Part shown: piece by piece, positions 1-11,659 of the stretch
Position numbering within the stretch: position 1 is the first letter of the stretch
Layout of the letters: every line of letters starts with the position of its first letter
Source of the DNA: Saccopteryx bilineata
Taxonomy: Eukaryota; Chordata; Mammalia; Chiroptera; Emballonuridae
Assembly (NCBI RefSeq): GCF_036850765.1
Contig: NC_089490.1
Coordinates: forward strand, 295,598,982-295,662,981
Length of the DNA: 64,000 bases
Direction: 5' to 3'
Program-made: the position numbers and the translations under genes
Notes under the pieces: generated by a model
What the model was told of the DNA's origin: nothing
Seen by the model: only the letters and a program-made list of their open reading frames with translations
Database searches by the model: none

Positions 1-589
1 TTTTAAACTTTTCAATTCAATGTTAATAATCCCAGAGTGATGACAGAGTCAACAGGCAAGAACCCAGACACTCCTGTTCAGAGTGACAATAATTGGCCCA
101 CTAATGACCTTTGGAAACAATTACTTATTCATTTAGCTTTCTCCCTGACATTTCTATATTTTCCCACAGAATATCATGAGAATTATTATATATTACATTT
201 TGAAGTACAGATACACTCTCTAATGTCCAAGAAAAAGGAAAATGGAGATTTTTATTTTGTGGCAACAGTTGCTGTTTCCAGTGATCGATATTAGTTGTCA
301 TAGTTCCTTACAAAATGTTTCTATTGATCTGATCTGTTCTAATACCTTTCTCAAGATGAATGTCAAAAATCAGATAGCAAGTGGAAAGGGAATAGAAATT
401 ATTTCAACTATTCCTATCATTAATAATAATATCTTAAACAGCATCAAAACATAAAATAGTCAAAGCCAAGTCAATTGTATACTTAAATTAGCGAATAGAT
501 GAGCCTTCAATAAATTTGAAGAGAGAGTGTGGCAGGGAGGCTGAAGCACTGGATGGAGATTATATAGCCGTGTTGAAACTACTGATCTG
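1..589. other. AT-rich DNA, no gene recognised
   Basis: Two short ATG ORFs overlap here. Neither has a recognisable domain, splice context or family resemblance, and both are of a length expected by chance. I see nothing else in the stretch. Confidence 0.6.
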
Positions 590-850
590 TCTCACACACT
601 TGCTTTTTCTGAGTCTCCTATATGGGCAAATCTTTGCTCTCTTCCCCTATAGGCAGAGTTGACCCCTCACCATTCTCCAAGTTTCAGCTCAGGGATTTCA
701 GGATCAAGAATGGGTTTCCTGCACAAACAGACTTCACCCTGCCCAGATACCTTTGTCAACTGTGAGCTCCTCACAGGTGAAGCTGTTTCATTCATCTCTT
801 AATCTCAGGATCTAGCATTTGGCATGCAGCAGATTCATCATGGTCATTCT
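590..850 (+). repeat. L2-like LINE relic (3' part)
   Basis: The order of phrases resembles the 3' part of mammalian L2 elements: a 'ctctcttccc' segment, 'tttcagctcaggga', then 'tgtgagctcctcacagg' and 'gcatttggcatgcagcag'. The copy is very diverged. The call is from memory of the family; an alignment would be needed to fix its limits. Confidence 0.5.
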
Positions 851-2566
851 AATCTGAAACTCTGTGAACTGGTAAACACCAAGCACTAATTTTTGATAAT
901 CGGAGGATGTTATTTTATCTTACCAATATTTCCTCTTATAGATTTTTTTCCTTTAATAGATTTCCTCTATTAAAATCTCATAGCTCTCTATTCCTTTTAT
1001 CCCCTCAAGCATTATAGACAACTTGGTCCCAATATGAGTGTATGTAAGATATTTTTCCACGCTAAGTAAAATAGATTTCCGTTTAAGTATGTCTTCTCTC
1101 CGCTTATTATACATCCATTATAACAAAATAAACGTAACGAACATAATGCTTTCTATTTCCCAAGATTGCTCCAACTACTTATGGTTAATTTCACTAATTT
1201 AAATTTACCTTAGAATAGATGTACAATGAAGTGGTTGTAGGAAATATGTACAGGCATGTATAGCTGGGAAACTAACTTCAGAGTCTGCGCGAGCCCAAGC
1301 TCGACACTGAGGCTCTTCCAGCCTCTCAAAGGAAATAGAAGGGAGTAGAAAAAACCAGAACAGGGTCAGGCTTTTAAAGAATCCAATGGGTCATGGATGT
1401 CCTGGCCTTCCTCAAATGACATTCTTAGTTTGAAAAGAGATATGAGCTGTGGGTAATTTGCAAATGAATACATCTGCAACTGAATGAAAGCGTCAAACAC
1501 AATGGAAACATTGTGTCCAAGATTATACCATATTGCTCATGGAATCCACTTCCAAAGAATTTGTTTCTCCACCACGTGCATCAGTTCTATTCCGCTATCA
1601 GACCCAGGGCCCAGAAAATGCAAGCCACTAGGAATATCTTGCTAAAGGGGCTATGTGAACAGTTATTATTCTTGTGTCACTTCCTTACGACCCTTCATTA
1701 ATGAAAAAGAAGAAAACTACATCAGAAGCAGCACTTAAAATTCAGTGTGGAGAGGCTTCTGGCCTCTACTGAGTAACTTCCCCCCAATCCCTTTCTTCTT
1801 TTCTTCTTTACTACGTAATAACGTGTTAGGGCAAGAGGACAGCTAAATTCTCACATTCATGTCTGGGGAGAAAAGACTACTTTTAAAGGAGTAAATGGAT
1901 AACTTCTTATCTAGATTTTACAATAGATTTTTATAAGCATGATCTAGTAACACCACTTTAATGTTGACAAATATTATCCAAAATATACTTATTTTTACTC
2001 CAAAATATTGTTCTCCTCCTCATAACTTTTTTATTTATGAGCAACTAAATTTCACTTGCAATTTGTTAAATAATTGTATTGCTCTTATTATACATATCTA
2101 ATTTGACAACTGTATGTCAAAACTAGCCCTAAGAAGTCAACTAAAAAAAGATTGAATTTCAATCTGTTTTGCACAGTTGGGCCCAGATGAACTATATCAG
2201 AAAAATGGGAGGAAAACATCATTAGATGCCATCATGCCTCTCATTTTCAGAACTTGTCATGTTTGGTGCTAAAGAACAATGAATTTTACCTCAACAGACT
2301 CCTGGGCTTCAAATCTTGAAGTTACATTTTGGACCCAAAGGAATATTTTTTATGACATCTGTGTAGTTCTGTAATTAGATCCACAACATCTGCAACACAT
2401 ACTTTTCCCTTTAAAATGTATCTTCAGACAAATGATAATACACTAAGTTATGCAAAGTATGCAAGCATGTGTTGCTGTTGCTTTGATAAAATTCCTGCAG
2501 GAGTCTGGAAAATGGGTTTGACCAATTTATCACACCAGCTGAATAAGTCCAAGAAAAGGCTGAATT
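851..2566. other. unique AT-rich DNA
   Basis: No coding signature, RNA gene or clear repeat is visible. The 62-residue ORF at 1513-1701 has no recognisable feature. Confidence 0.5.
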
Positions 2567-2577
2567 TCTAGCAACTC

Positions 2578-2943
2578 ATTCTTTTTTTTTTTTTTTTTTA
2601 TTCAATGAAAGGAGGAGAGGCAGAGACAGACTCCCACATGCACCCCAAATGGGAACCACCCAGCAAGCCTACTAGGGGGCATTGCTCTGATGCTCAGCAA
2701 CCAAACTCTTCTTAGTGCCTGAGGCAGAGGCCATGGAGCCATCCTAAGTGCCCAGGGCCAACTCTCTCCAATTGAGCCATGACTGCCAGAGGGGAAGAGA
2801 GAGAGAAAGAGAAAGAGAGAAGCAAGAGGGGGACGTGTGGAGAAACAGATAAGCGCTTCTCCTGTGTGCCCTGACTGGGAATCAAATCTGGGACATTCAC
2901 ATACCAGGCCAATGCTCTACCACTGTGCCAACCGGCCAGGGCC
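2578..2943 (-). mobile_element. Ves-like tRNA-derived SINE, inverted
   Basis: Read on the minus strand, the element starts with a degraded tRNA-like head ('gccctggccggttggc') and runs through the CT-rich middle of this SINE to a poly(A) tail, seen here as poly-T at 2581-2598. It is flanked by an 11-bp target-site duplication, tctagcaactc, at 2567-2577 and 2944-2954. Substitutions in both internal promoter boxes suggest moderate age. The 83-residue minus ORF at 2712-2963 lies within it and is not a gene. Confidence 0.9.
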
Positions 2944-2954
2944 TCTAGCAACTC

Positions 2955-4756
2955 CTTAAACATTTCAAGGGGTTTGATGATTTCTAATCAATGTTCCAAA
3001 TATTTCCAATGTCATTCATTGCTTCATTTATTTCTTCGTTCCTTGATGATATTAAGAGAATGGATTATGCAGTGTTCTAACTAACATAAAACTATCTATG
3101 CTTATCATACTATCCAAATACTGTGATCAGAGAGCAATCATGGAAGCACAATTTATGAAAACATCATCGCCATCAATTTATCCAAGAGAAGTACACATTA
3201 TTTTGTTATGGTACAACACAAACTCTTGTAAAATCAAAAATCATCCAACAGAGACCAAGCTCCCTTTCTAAAAACATGTGTGTCCTTTCCTGTTGACAGG
3301 TACAATTTTCAATAATTTAATAAATTATTTACAATCTCCGTGTTCCAATTTAGATACAAGACATTTCTCTAAAATTTTGCCAATTTTCTGGAACTTAAGT
3401 GATTTACATAAACAGTAATAACAAAAATAGAAAATGCAAGTAAACACTATTCTTTTCTGCATTAATCTCAATTAAGATTTTTTTTTCTTAAAATTCAGTT
3501 CAAAGTAGATTCACATTTGTAAATTTCAACAACTCCTTAATGGTGCACTTTCTAACTATATAGAGGGAAAACAATCTAACAAAAATGTGATTTATCTTTC
3601 TAAATTACCAGTATGATATGACATTACTTTGTCTAAATTAAGCAATTATGACATAATGGCTGAAGAAAGCTACAGTGGAAAAGTCAATCATTCCTGCTAA
3701 TTTGTAAATATGGGAACACTTCTACCTGCACCCAACATACTATGTTCTAAATCTGTCAAGAAAACATTGACAAAATTATGAATTCATTTAAAAATAATGA
3801 CATATACCCTACAAGAATTAGAAGCTTAGAGATTAGCACATGATTAGACAGTCTGCTAGCATAGCTCAATTGAAAGAAATCATACTTTGAATATTTTTAT
3901 GATAGACAACTTATAAGAAATAATGTACTTTAAATCCTCTCTGAAGATGACCCAATTTTCACTATTTATTGGCAATAGGAATTACATAAATTAAGAAATT
4001 AGTGGTCATGTTAAAACAATATAATAGTTTTAAAGTAGAAAACATGATAAATTTAAAACAGAGGACAGTGAGAAAAAAGGGAGAAAAATCTCAATATAAC
4101 TATAATACAGCTTTTTTACTTTATCTGTCCATGAATGCAATAAAAATAATACCAAAAGGTTAAATTTGCCTGAACTCTCAGAAATTATTTTAAAATTGAG
4201 TTAAAGGCCAATGCTTAAGGTAAAATGCATTATCTCTTTTATTAATTCTCATTCTTTTACTGACTGCTGTGGAATGAAATTAAATGTTTAGAAGCAAATC
4301 CTCCCTTCATCCATAAATATCACAAAGTTAAATTTGCTCTGGATTTTAAATTTGCAATACAGTGTCCTTGCACTTCTAACAGATGTTCTTTACATGCGGA
4401 TGTCGATAATGCAATGGAACTGCTGCTGGACTGTACACTGGAGACAAATAGACACGCCCTGCACGGAGGAAAATGCAGTGTCTCCTCCCAGCACGGGACT
4501 GGAAAGCAATGTGGATGCTAGACTCGCAAGCGCCAGACCAAGACCCGGAATCCACCTCCACTGCTGGCTCTCAACCAGAGAACGAGGCTGTTGTTAGAAA
4601 TGCACGAATATCCACTTGGTTTTCAACTCCCAGAAGAAACTTTCGTTGTCATTTGCACTCCTTTTATATTAGTACATTTCATGTCATGTATGAATGTATA
4701 CTTTTAATGGTTCTATATGTTTTCTTAAAGTTACCTCCTCCTAATTTTGCATGTCA
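2955..4756. other. AT-rich unique DNA
   Basis: Long AT-rich stretch without any recognisable gene. The last part, about 4330-4640, is GC-richer and holds overlapping ORFs on both strands (4334-4597, 4376-4561, 4473-4994). None has a recognisable domain. The longest simply runs on into the poly-T and inverted 3' UTR of the neighbouring pseudogene, so it is not credible as a gene. Confidence 0.55.
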
Positions 4757-4775
4757 TGCCTTGAATATCTCTCTC

Positions 4776-7700
4776 TTTTTTTTTTTTTTTTGCATCTTCT
4801 TTGTCTTGCATAGTTTAATTTCAGAACAAAATAAAAAAAAAACACAATACACAACATCCGAACCCAATGTCAAATGTGAGACGGGAAGGCTTGAGGCCAG
4901 TGGTGGAATTCAACCAGTTTGCAACAGTTCAGCAGAACCAATACCTAATTTTTTGTTAAGTCTGGTGAATTGGTTGTTAAAATGGCATGTGTAATCAGGG
5001 TTCATTCTAAGGTGGGCACCTGGGCAGCTGCCCAATTTTGAAATCATAAAGTTACATTCCTTTTTTTTTAATGTTCATTTGTGCAACAGCATATTCTAAG
5101 TGCTCATAGTAATGTTCATTCCATCCATAGGTGAAAAATATTGAAAATGAGGACACCAATCAAGAAGCAATATGGAAATATCTTAGAATTTTATTTTTTG
5201 TCAGTTATTAGTTAATATTTTTTATTAATATTTTAAAACTCTTTCTTATAACATAATCTAGTTTTGTGTACCTCTTTTATTGTTCTTATTTAAGTATTGA
5301 ATGCATGAAATAATAAACTACCTTCCAGTATATTGTTTTCTTATACTTAAAACGGTCCTTAAGGCAGAGAACTGGTTGTTCAATTATTTGAATCCCACCC
5401 CTGCTGGGTGCCCTTGGATCCTGCCTGAGGCAAAGACAGGAGAGAAAATAACACTAGACATCAGTAAAGGAGACCAGGTGGGCCAGGGCCACTCAGGGCG
5501 GCTGAGGGAGTCATGAAGGCAGAGGACACAGGCTCTTCAGGTAGAAATTCCTAGGCTGCTTCTTCCGTGTGAGAAGCAATCCCTTCACTCTCAAGAGAGC
5601 ATCTCATCAAGTACAGGAGCACTGGGTTCTTCTGCTGTCACTTCATCTTCACTGGTGATGAAGGCCCAGCTTGATCATTTGGTAGATGCGGTTGGAGTTG
5701 GTCTGGGGATCCTCAAGTGAGAAACCAGAAGAGAGCAGCTGTTTCAAACAGCAGCACCACTAGGTACTTGACAGCTCTGTCCCTCCTGTCTGCCCGCCTT
5801 CTGCCGGATCTCCACAGTGGGGTGGTTGCGCTTGATCTCCAGGTGCTTTTTGGCCATTATGAAGCTCCTTGTAGTTATTCTGAAGGGCCTGTGCTTTCAT
5901 GATCCACTCCACGTTAGTTGTCCAGCTGTGGGTGCTAGTCACAATGCAACAGGGTGAACATACAAGCCTACTGGACTTTGTCACCTTCTCATTCTTCTTA
6001 TCCAACCTTTCTTTCAAGAGTTTGCAGAGGTTTTCAAACTTGGACTTGCTCTCTTTCATTTTCTTCTTCCCTCTTCATCCTCAGGTAGCTCCAGGACCTC
6101 CTTGGTGACTAACACTAAGCTCTTCCCATCAAACTCCTTGAGCTGCTGCACAAGGTACTCTCAAGAGCTCCATATACTACCTCAAAGCACCACTTCAATG
6201 CTCGCTCCAAAGAAGCAGAGTAGGTAACTTGCTTTTTGCCCTCACGAGAGATGTACTAGATGGACTTCTGAGTCTCCTTCATGTGAGAGACCTATTCCAA
6301 AAGAGAAGTCACTTCATCTTCAGACTGGGAGGTGTGATAGTACAAAGCTCAGAAAGGCATCCTCAATTAGTGAAATCCTCATGGAGTCCAAGATTTACAT
6401 TTTTAGAGAATGTGCCATAGAATTTCTCATAGTTCTCCTTGTCTTCCACCAGCTCAAAGACAAGTTCAAGGCACTTAACAGTGTTTTTACAAATACCCTT
6501 TAAGATTTTGCTCTACTGGAGCATTTTTCAGGAAATGTTCAGGGGCAGGTGTGCAGAATCAAGCACACCACAGATAAAGTTGAGATACTCGGGTATATAC
6601 TCTGGTATCTACTCATCACAGCTGTCCATGATTAACACACAACAGAGATGAAGTTTGATGTTGCTCTTCTTGTTCTCAAAGAGGTCAAAGGGAGCCCGAT
6701 GGGGGATCAATAGCAATGCCCTGAGTTCCAACTGATCTTCTCCAGGGAAGTGCCTGAATGCCAAGTGGTCTTCCCAATCATTGGTAAGGCTTTTATGGAA
6801 CTCTCCATATTCATCCTGGGTGATGTCATTAGGGTTTCTGGCCCATATGTGGTTGGTCTTGGTTAGTTCTTCCTAATGGATATATTTCTCCTTAATCTTC
6901 TATGTTTTTTTTTTCTTATCTCTAGCACTATCATCCTCCTCATTTGAGCCCATGTCTTCATTCTTGGGTTTCTTCTTATCATCTTTATTTTCTTCTTGTC
7001 CCCCTTCTCTTCTGCTTCATCATCACCGATTTATTTGTCTGTTCCTTCTCCCAAAAAAAGGGTGGTGGGATAACCTATGAACTGTGAGTGCTTTTTCATC
7101 ACTTCTTTGACCTGCCCCTTCTCTAAGTTCTCTGTCTGGTCCTCTTTAAGGTGGAGTATCACTTTGGAATCCCACCCAATGGGCATACGATGGTCAGCTC
7201 TCACCGTGAAGGAAGCTCCAGCAGAAGACTCCCAGGCATACTGCTCATCATCATTGTACTTTGTGATCACAACCTCCTTCTCTGCCACCAGGCAGACAGA
7301 ATAAAAGCCAAGAACAAATTTTCCAATCAAGGAGACATCTGCACCATCCTAAAGAGCCTCCATAAATGCTTGCTTTTATACCAGATTTAACAATGGTTCC
7401 CAGATTATTTTCAGATCAGCTCTGGTTATGCCAATGCTTATATCCACCAGAGTCAAGGTATGTTCCTGAGTGTTGGAGATTATGTCAATTTCCATCTTTT
7501 TATGTCAATTTCCATATTTTTACCATTGTCCAACATGGAAGGGTCCGACTCTCATAGCATATCTTGTTCAAGGCATCAAAAGCATTATAATCAACTCCTG
7601 AAGGGAAATTTCCTTGTTGGAGTAGAGAGTATTTGTGACAAGCTGGACAATTTCTGCCTGGAAGGCAAACGTCTCCACATCCTCCTCTCCATGGTGCACT

Positions 7701-7810
7701 TCCTCAGGCATCCTGAAGGTGAGGGATGTAAGCACTAAAGAGCAGGGTGGGCAGGGGCTGTGTTTGGCTCACACACCACAAGCAGCATGTGCAGTACTGA
7801 TTCAACAGCC
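4776..7810 (-). pseudogene. HSP90AB1P: Processed pseudogene of HSP90AB1 (HSP90-beta)
   Basis: An intronless, inverted copy of the cytosolic chaperone HSP90-beta mRNA. The start codon lies at 7711-7709 ([15 protein letters not shown]). The best-kept block, 7330-7031, is N-terminal ATPase-domain sequence ([13 protein letters not shown], then HSQFIGYP). The charged linker follows at about 7030-6900. A C-terminal block at 6059-5760 includes [10 protein letters not shown] and SPCCIVTST. The stop equivalent is near 5553-5551. The 3' UTR matches the beta rather than the alpha paralogue as I recall it, and ends in a poly(A) tail (poly-T at 4776-4791). A probable target-site duplication, 16 of 21 bases matching, lies at 4757-4777 and 7811-7831. 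Several frameshifts and stops, including one soon after the LDEM residues near the C-terminus, rule out a working protein. The roughly 100 nt upstream of the ATG are not recognised with confidence. A hAT-type element splits the 3' UTR. Confidence 0.93.
4898..5403. mobile_element. hAT-type non-autonomous element (MITE) inside the HSP90 pseudogene
   Basis: Terminal inverted repeats are seen as cagtggtggaattcaa at 4898-4913 and the reverse complement of caggggtgggattcaa at 5388-5403, matching at 14 of 16 bases and of the hAT form CAGNGGTGG. The flanking 8-mers, cttgaggc (4890-4897) and ctgggtgc (5404-5411), match at 5 of 8, consistent with an eroded 8-bp hAT duplication. HSP90AB1 3' UTR sequence stops at one edge and resumes at the other, which independently fixes both ends. 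The interior is AT-rich with no transposase. I do not know the subfamily name. Confidence 0.8.
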
Positions 7811-7840
7811 TGCCTTGAACACTTAACTCTTACGTCCTAT

Positions 7841-7972
7841 TTTTTTTTTTAATTTATCGATTTGAGAGAGAGAGGAGCATAGATTGGTATGTACCCTCTG
7901 AATGGGGATCAAACCAGCAACTTCTGTGTTTCAGGATGATACTCTAAACAACCAAGCTATCCAGCCAGGGCT
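7841..7972 (-). mobile_element. Degraded tRNA-derived SINE, inverted
   Basis: Poly-T followed by a short 'gagagagagagg' segment, a worn B-box region ('gggatcaaaccagcaac') and an end 'ccagccagggc'. This is the inverted head of a short tRNA-derived SINE of the same broad type as the others here, but older. It lies just outside the HSP90 pseudogene. Confidence 0.7.
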
Positions 7973-8054
7973 CACATCCTATTTTTAATATCATTGTTTT
8001 TTTTTATTTTTCCATTTTAATGTAATGATAATACTTCTTGATATTTAGTCCTTA

Positions 8055-8559
8055 CAGCAGTCCCTCAACCATCCTGACGGTTAGGTTCCAGAACGCGACA
8101 GGCGAAAATCCACGAAGTAGCGACTTTATATTTATTTTATTATATATATATTAAGGCTTTATAAACCCTCTCCACACTCATAAACCTTTCCCACACTGTT
8201 AACCTTTCCCACACTCTTATGAACACTTCCTATTCTCTTAAACACTTTCTATACTCTTAAACCTACGTAATTTTAACAACATATAAATTTCTATATTGGT
8301 ACTCACTGTTTACTCACCAGTGAATTAGTGTTTTAATTAATATTTTTTATATTTTTATATTGTTTTCAATTTTTTAGGCTAGAAAATGCTTATTTTACCA
8401 CAAAAATAATTGAAATAATAAATATATAAAAATACTTACACACCACAAAATCCCACGATACAGAGAAAAATCCACGATACAAAATTAGATTTACAATTTA
8501 AAAATCCACGATACAGTGAGACCGCGAAAAGTGAACTGCGATATGGCGAGGAACGACCG
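8055..8559. mobile_element. Tigger/pogo-like non-autonomous DNA transposon
   Basis: The two ends are inverted copies. The left end reads cagcagtccctcaaccat; the right end, reversed, reads cggtcgttcctcgccat. Both continue into matching phrases about 'aatccacga' / 'atccacgata'. TA dinucleotides flank each end (8053-8054 and 8560-8561), as expected for the Tc1/mariner superfamily. The interior has no transposase. The Tigger assignment rests on the end sequences and is from memory. Confidence 0.7.
8171..8262 (+). repeat. Short imperfect tandem repeat inside the Tigger-like element
   Basis: About three and a half copies of a unit of roughly 22-27 bp of the form 'cacactcataaacctttccc'. The copies vary in length and sequence. 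They probably arose by slippage within the element. Confidence 0.6.
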
Positions 8560-8561
8560 TA

Positions 8562-9489
8562 TTTTAAATGTTATTTTATATTGACTGTCATTATATTTAC
8601 GGATGGCGAGTGGAAAGCAGTGGGCCAGGGGTCTCCCCTGTGTGGAGGGTCTCTGGCAGTGCTTCTCAGGCTACCAGTGGGGAAGGAGCAGAATTTTCCC
8701 CCAGTCTGTGCATATTCATACTTTTATAAATGTAAGAAAAATGAATTTCTGGGAAAACAAAATGAATAAATGAAGGGCATGCATAATCATTGTTTAAACA
8801 TCTTAATAGATTTAGCGGGCTTTTCATTACTCCTTCAAATTGTTTCAAAGGCTCTGGACACTAACTCCGAGTTTCTGGTTGTGTCACGTCATGGTCTGGT
8901 GCAGACAGTTTGCAAACTGTCCTTGGACCTGGCCTGTGATTACAGCACACGCGCTTAACCTCGGTTGTCTCTGGCTGGACCTTCCTCAAGAAAGTCTCCC
9001 CTGTGCTCCAAACTAGGCCTGATTCCCTACTATATGTTCTCCTAACTCCTTGTAGTTCTCTACCTCACAAAATAATGAAATAATGTATTATTTGATTAGT
9101 CCATTAACTTGTGGCTGCCTTGTCCAGAGGATACTACTGCTTGATTTTGTTCACACAGAAGCAGACAGAAGTGGATTTACTTTGAAGCAAATGAAATGTC
9201 AGGTGGTCCATTTGTTCAGAGAGGCCCGCGTGCCTGGTGGAAGTTATAGAATGCTGCGTTCTCGGTGAGGAGGGAACAAGGCTGCCATCAGTAAGCATTA
9301 CTGTATGAACATTTTTGGCAAACTGCTTAAAGGGATCTTAGACAAAAGTGACCTGAGACTTGAATAAATGTGATTTTTTTTCATCATAAATAATCACTTT
9401 GGCACCTAATTATTTACTTGTAGTTTTATGCTTTCATTTTTAAAGTGGGTCCCCAAATTACATAAATTTCAAACTATACAAACTTTGGA
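8562..9489. other. unique DNA, no gene recognised
   Basis: Contains several chance ORFs of about 60 residues (8581-8769, 8666-8848, 8770-8958, 9083-9268). None shows a known domain or convincing start or splice context. Confidence 0.5.
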
Positions 9490-9595
9490 TCTGCCCTGTG
9501 TTGAAAGCTTTACCCCCAACAATGAGCATAGCACCATGCTTGAAATAGGCAGTTCATAAAATCACTGGCTGAATTTGAAATGAATAAATTATCAA
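9490..9595 (+). repeat. Possible L2 3'-end relic
   Basis: The phrases 'atgagcatagcaccatgcttg', 'aggcagttcataaa' and 'gaatttgaaatgaat' follow the order of the L2 3' tail. Too diverged for a firm call. Confidence 0.35.
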
Positions 9596-9752
9596 CTAAC
9601 TGGTTAGAACTCCTCAGCAAGATTCTTCTGAGAAGATCCACAAGGGCCTTAATTAGTCTTCCAGAAACTCTTTTATACTAGCCTACTTTCAATAAAGGTG
9701 TTACTAGCAGAATTCATTTTTAATCTATAGAAGGTTCAGAAGGATTTTAAAG

Positions 9753-10020
9753 CTGAGTTTTTCAAACTGTGGATTGTGACCTCTTAGTAGTTCACAAAAT
9801 CAATTTTATAGCAGAGTTTATTTATTTTTACAGTGGCAAAGAGCAGGAAAGAAGAAACAGAATGAAACAAAATAAATGGAACGGAATGAAAAATATCAAG
9901 AGTGCATCACAAAAAGTAAGGTTGAATATTGTTTTATAAAACCTCTGTGTCAGTGGTGTGCATATGTGTGTGTTTACTAAATGGCTACATAAAAAAAAGT
10001 ATTTTTCACTTTGAAAAAAG
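9753..10020. mobile_element. hAT-Charlie-like non-autonomous relic
   Basis: Begins 'gagtttttcaaactgtggattgtgacc' style and runs through 'gagtgcatcacaaaaagtaag' and 'gttttataaaacctctgtgtcag' to 'gtatttttcactttgaaaaaag'. This is the general plan of an ancient placental hAT-Charlie MITE. Target duplications are no longer readable. The subfamily is not resolved. Confidence 0.5.
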
Positions 10021-10769
10021 CTATAAATTTAGAGTGCAGGACGGCCCTGGAGCCTTCTAATTAAAAGGGATCAAAGTTGTTTATAACTAAGAATGTACCT
10101 AAGAGTTTTGTTTTTTGGTGGTTAGTTTACTTTGCTTTGTGTTTTATATTTTGCACAGATAGCCCTTTGTTGAATCACCCACATAAGCATAAATCAGTAA
10201 CTTTTGTTTTTAAGATCTCTGAGAAAAGAAACGAGGCTTTTTCCATGACCTTAACAATGAACTTTCCATAAGAAGGTTCTTGACATGTTCCAAGATCTCT
10301 TGTACTCAGTTTCTTTATCTCCTAAAAAATAAATCAGATGGTCATTGTGGCAAGTTAGAGTTCATTCTCTGTTTACTGTCTATCTCACTGGATATCCTCT
10401 GCCTGACATGTCGTTCCCAGCAATGATGTCCCACCAACACCCATACAGTAATGACACCTGAACCTCCATCTATAGCCTTGGCTACTCCCTGAGTTCTAGG
10501 CTCTGTAACTACCGCCTGCCAGGCACATCCATCTGGCCATGGGCACCTCTGGAAATGGAAGTGACTACATTTTTCAAATAAAACTTTTTGTTTCTCCTCT
10601 TCTCTCTGCACTGATTAATAGTACCACTAGGCACCCAGTAATATCAATATAATGTACAATAAATACTTAGGAGCCATTCTAACATATTTCATCATCTCTA
10701 GTCAATAATAAAGATTGCCCACTATAAATAAATGCCTAACATTTCCCAAATCTCTGTCTTTCTCTCTGT
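10021..10769. other. unique DNA, no gene recognised
   Basis: Two short ORFs (10077-10271 plus, 10342-10611 minus) lack recognisable features. A few MIR-like words occur near 10302-10345 but are too short to call. Confidence 0.45.
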
Positions 10770-10995
10770 CCCAGCATTGTTTCTGTCTTGGTTCCTGGTC
10801 TGGGCTATTGCACTGGTCTCGTAACTGGTCTCCCACTATAGCTCTTATCTCCCACCCCAGTCTTTTTTCCCATAGACTCTAGATTGATCTTTTCAAACTA
10901 CCAATTTAATCATGTTGCACTCTTGCATAAAACCTCCAAACCAATTGAGTAAATTGTTTCCAGACAAACTAAACTCCTGCAGTAAGTGTGTGACT
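10770..10995 (+). repeat. L2 LINE relic
   Basis: The segment running 'gtaactggtctcccac', 'ttgatcttttcaaacta', 'aatcatgttgcactcttgcataaaacc' corresponds to a characteristic stretch near the L2 3' end. No ORF survives. Confidence 0.6.
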
Positions 10996-11659
10996 CTAAG
11001 AGAAACTCATCTAACCCAAGTTATCTAGTAACCCAATGATAAATAGAAGGAAGCTCAACAAATTCTTCATCCGTTACAGTGCAGTGTGATGGAAACATAC
11101 CAAGCATAGGCTCAGTATAGTCTGTCATCCAGAATAAGATCTCTTATGACCTAAGTTGCCCTTAAATAAACCTGCTTAATACAGTCAGGAACCATGGGAG
11201 TGAAAATAGTGAGAACATCAGATTTTCTAACTGGATATTTCAAGTGTCAGCAGTTTAATCTTTTTTCTAAGTTTTATTATGGCCTTTATCAAATCTGACA
11301 GTAATAAAAAAAAATACTAGCACAGGAATGGTGAAACCCATTGTAGCCCAATGACTTCACTCTTTCTGAACAGTGAACTTACTCAGAGATGTTTAAATTA
11401 AAACTTCATCGGTTTTTACTTTTAATTTTGTTCCTTTGTAAAAAAGATAAAGAAGTCCTCTATTCATTCAAAAAGGATTCGATGAATGTCAACTATATAT
11501 CTCATGCATCATTGGTTACTAAGAAGTTATAAAATGAATGTCACAATCTCTACCTTTGGAAAGCTTTCAGTCATCAGGATAGTGACATAGGTTCTTACCA
11601 ACTTCAGTCCTCCTGACAAGAAAACCAACTAGCAACTATACATAGACATGATAACTGGA

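Noticed and set aside
4473..4994. 173-residue plus-strand ORF
   Set aside because: Half of it is the inverted poly(A) tail and 3' UTR of the HSP90AB1 pseudogene and the start of a hAT element.
7031..7330. HSP90-like 99-residue ORF as a functional gene
   Set aside because: It is one open fragment of a processed pseudogene with stops and frameshifts on either side.
8171..8262. Regularly spaced short repeats that might suggest a CRISPR-like array
   Set aside because: The copies are imperfect, adjacent without spacers, lie within a DNA transposon, and the genome is mammalian.
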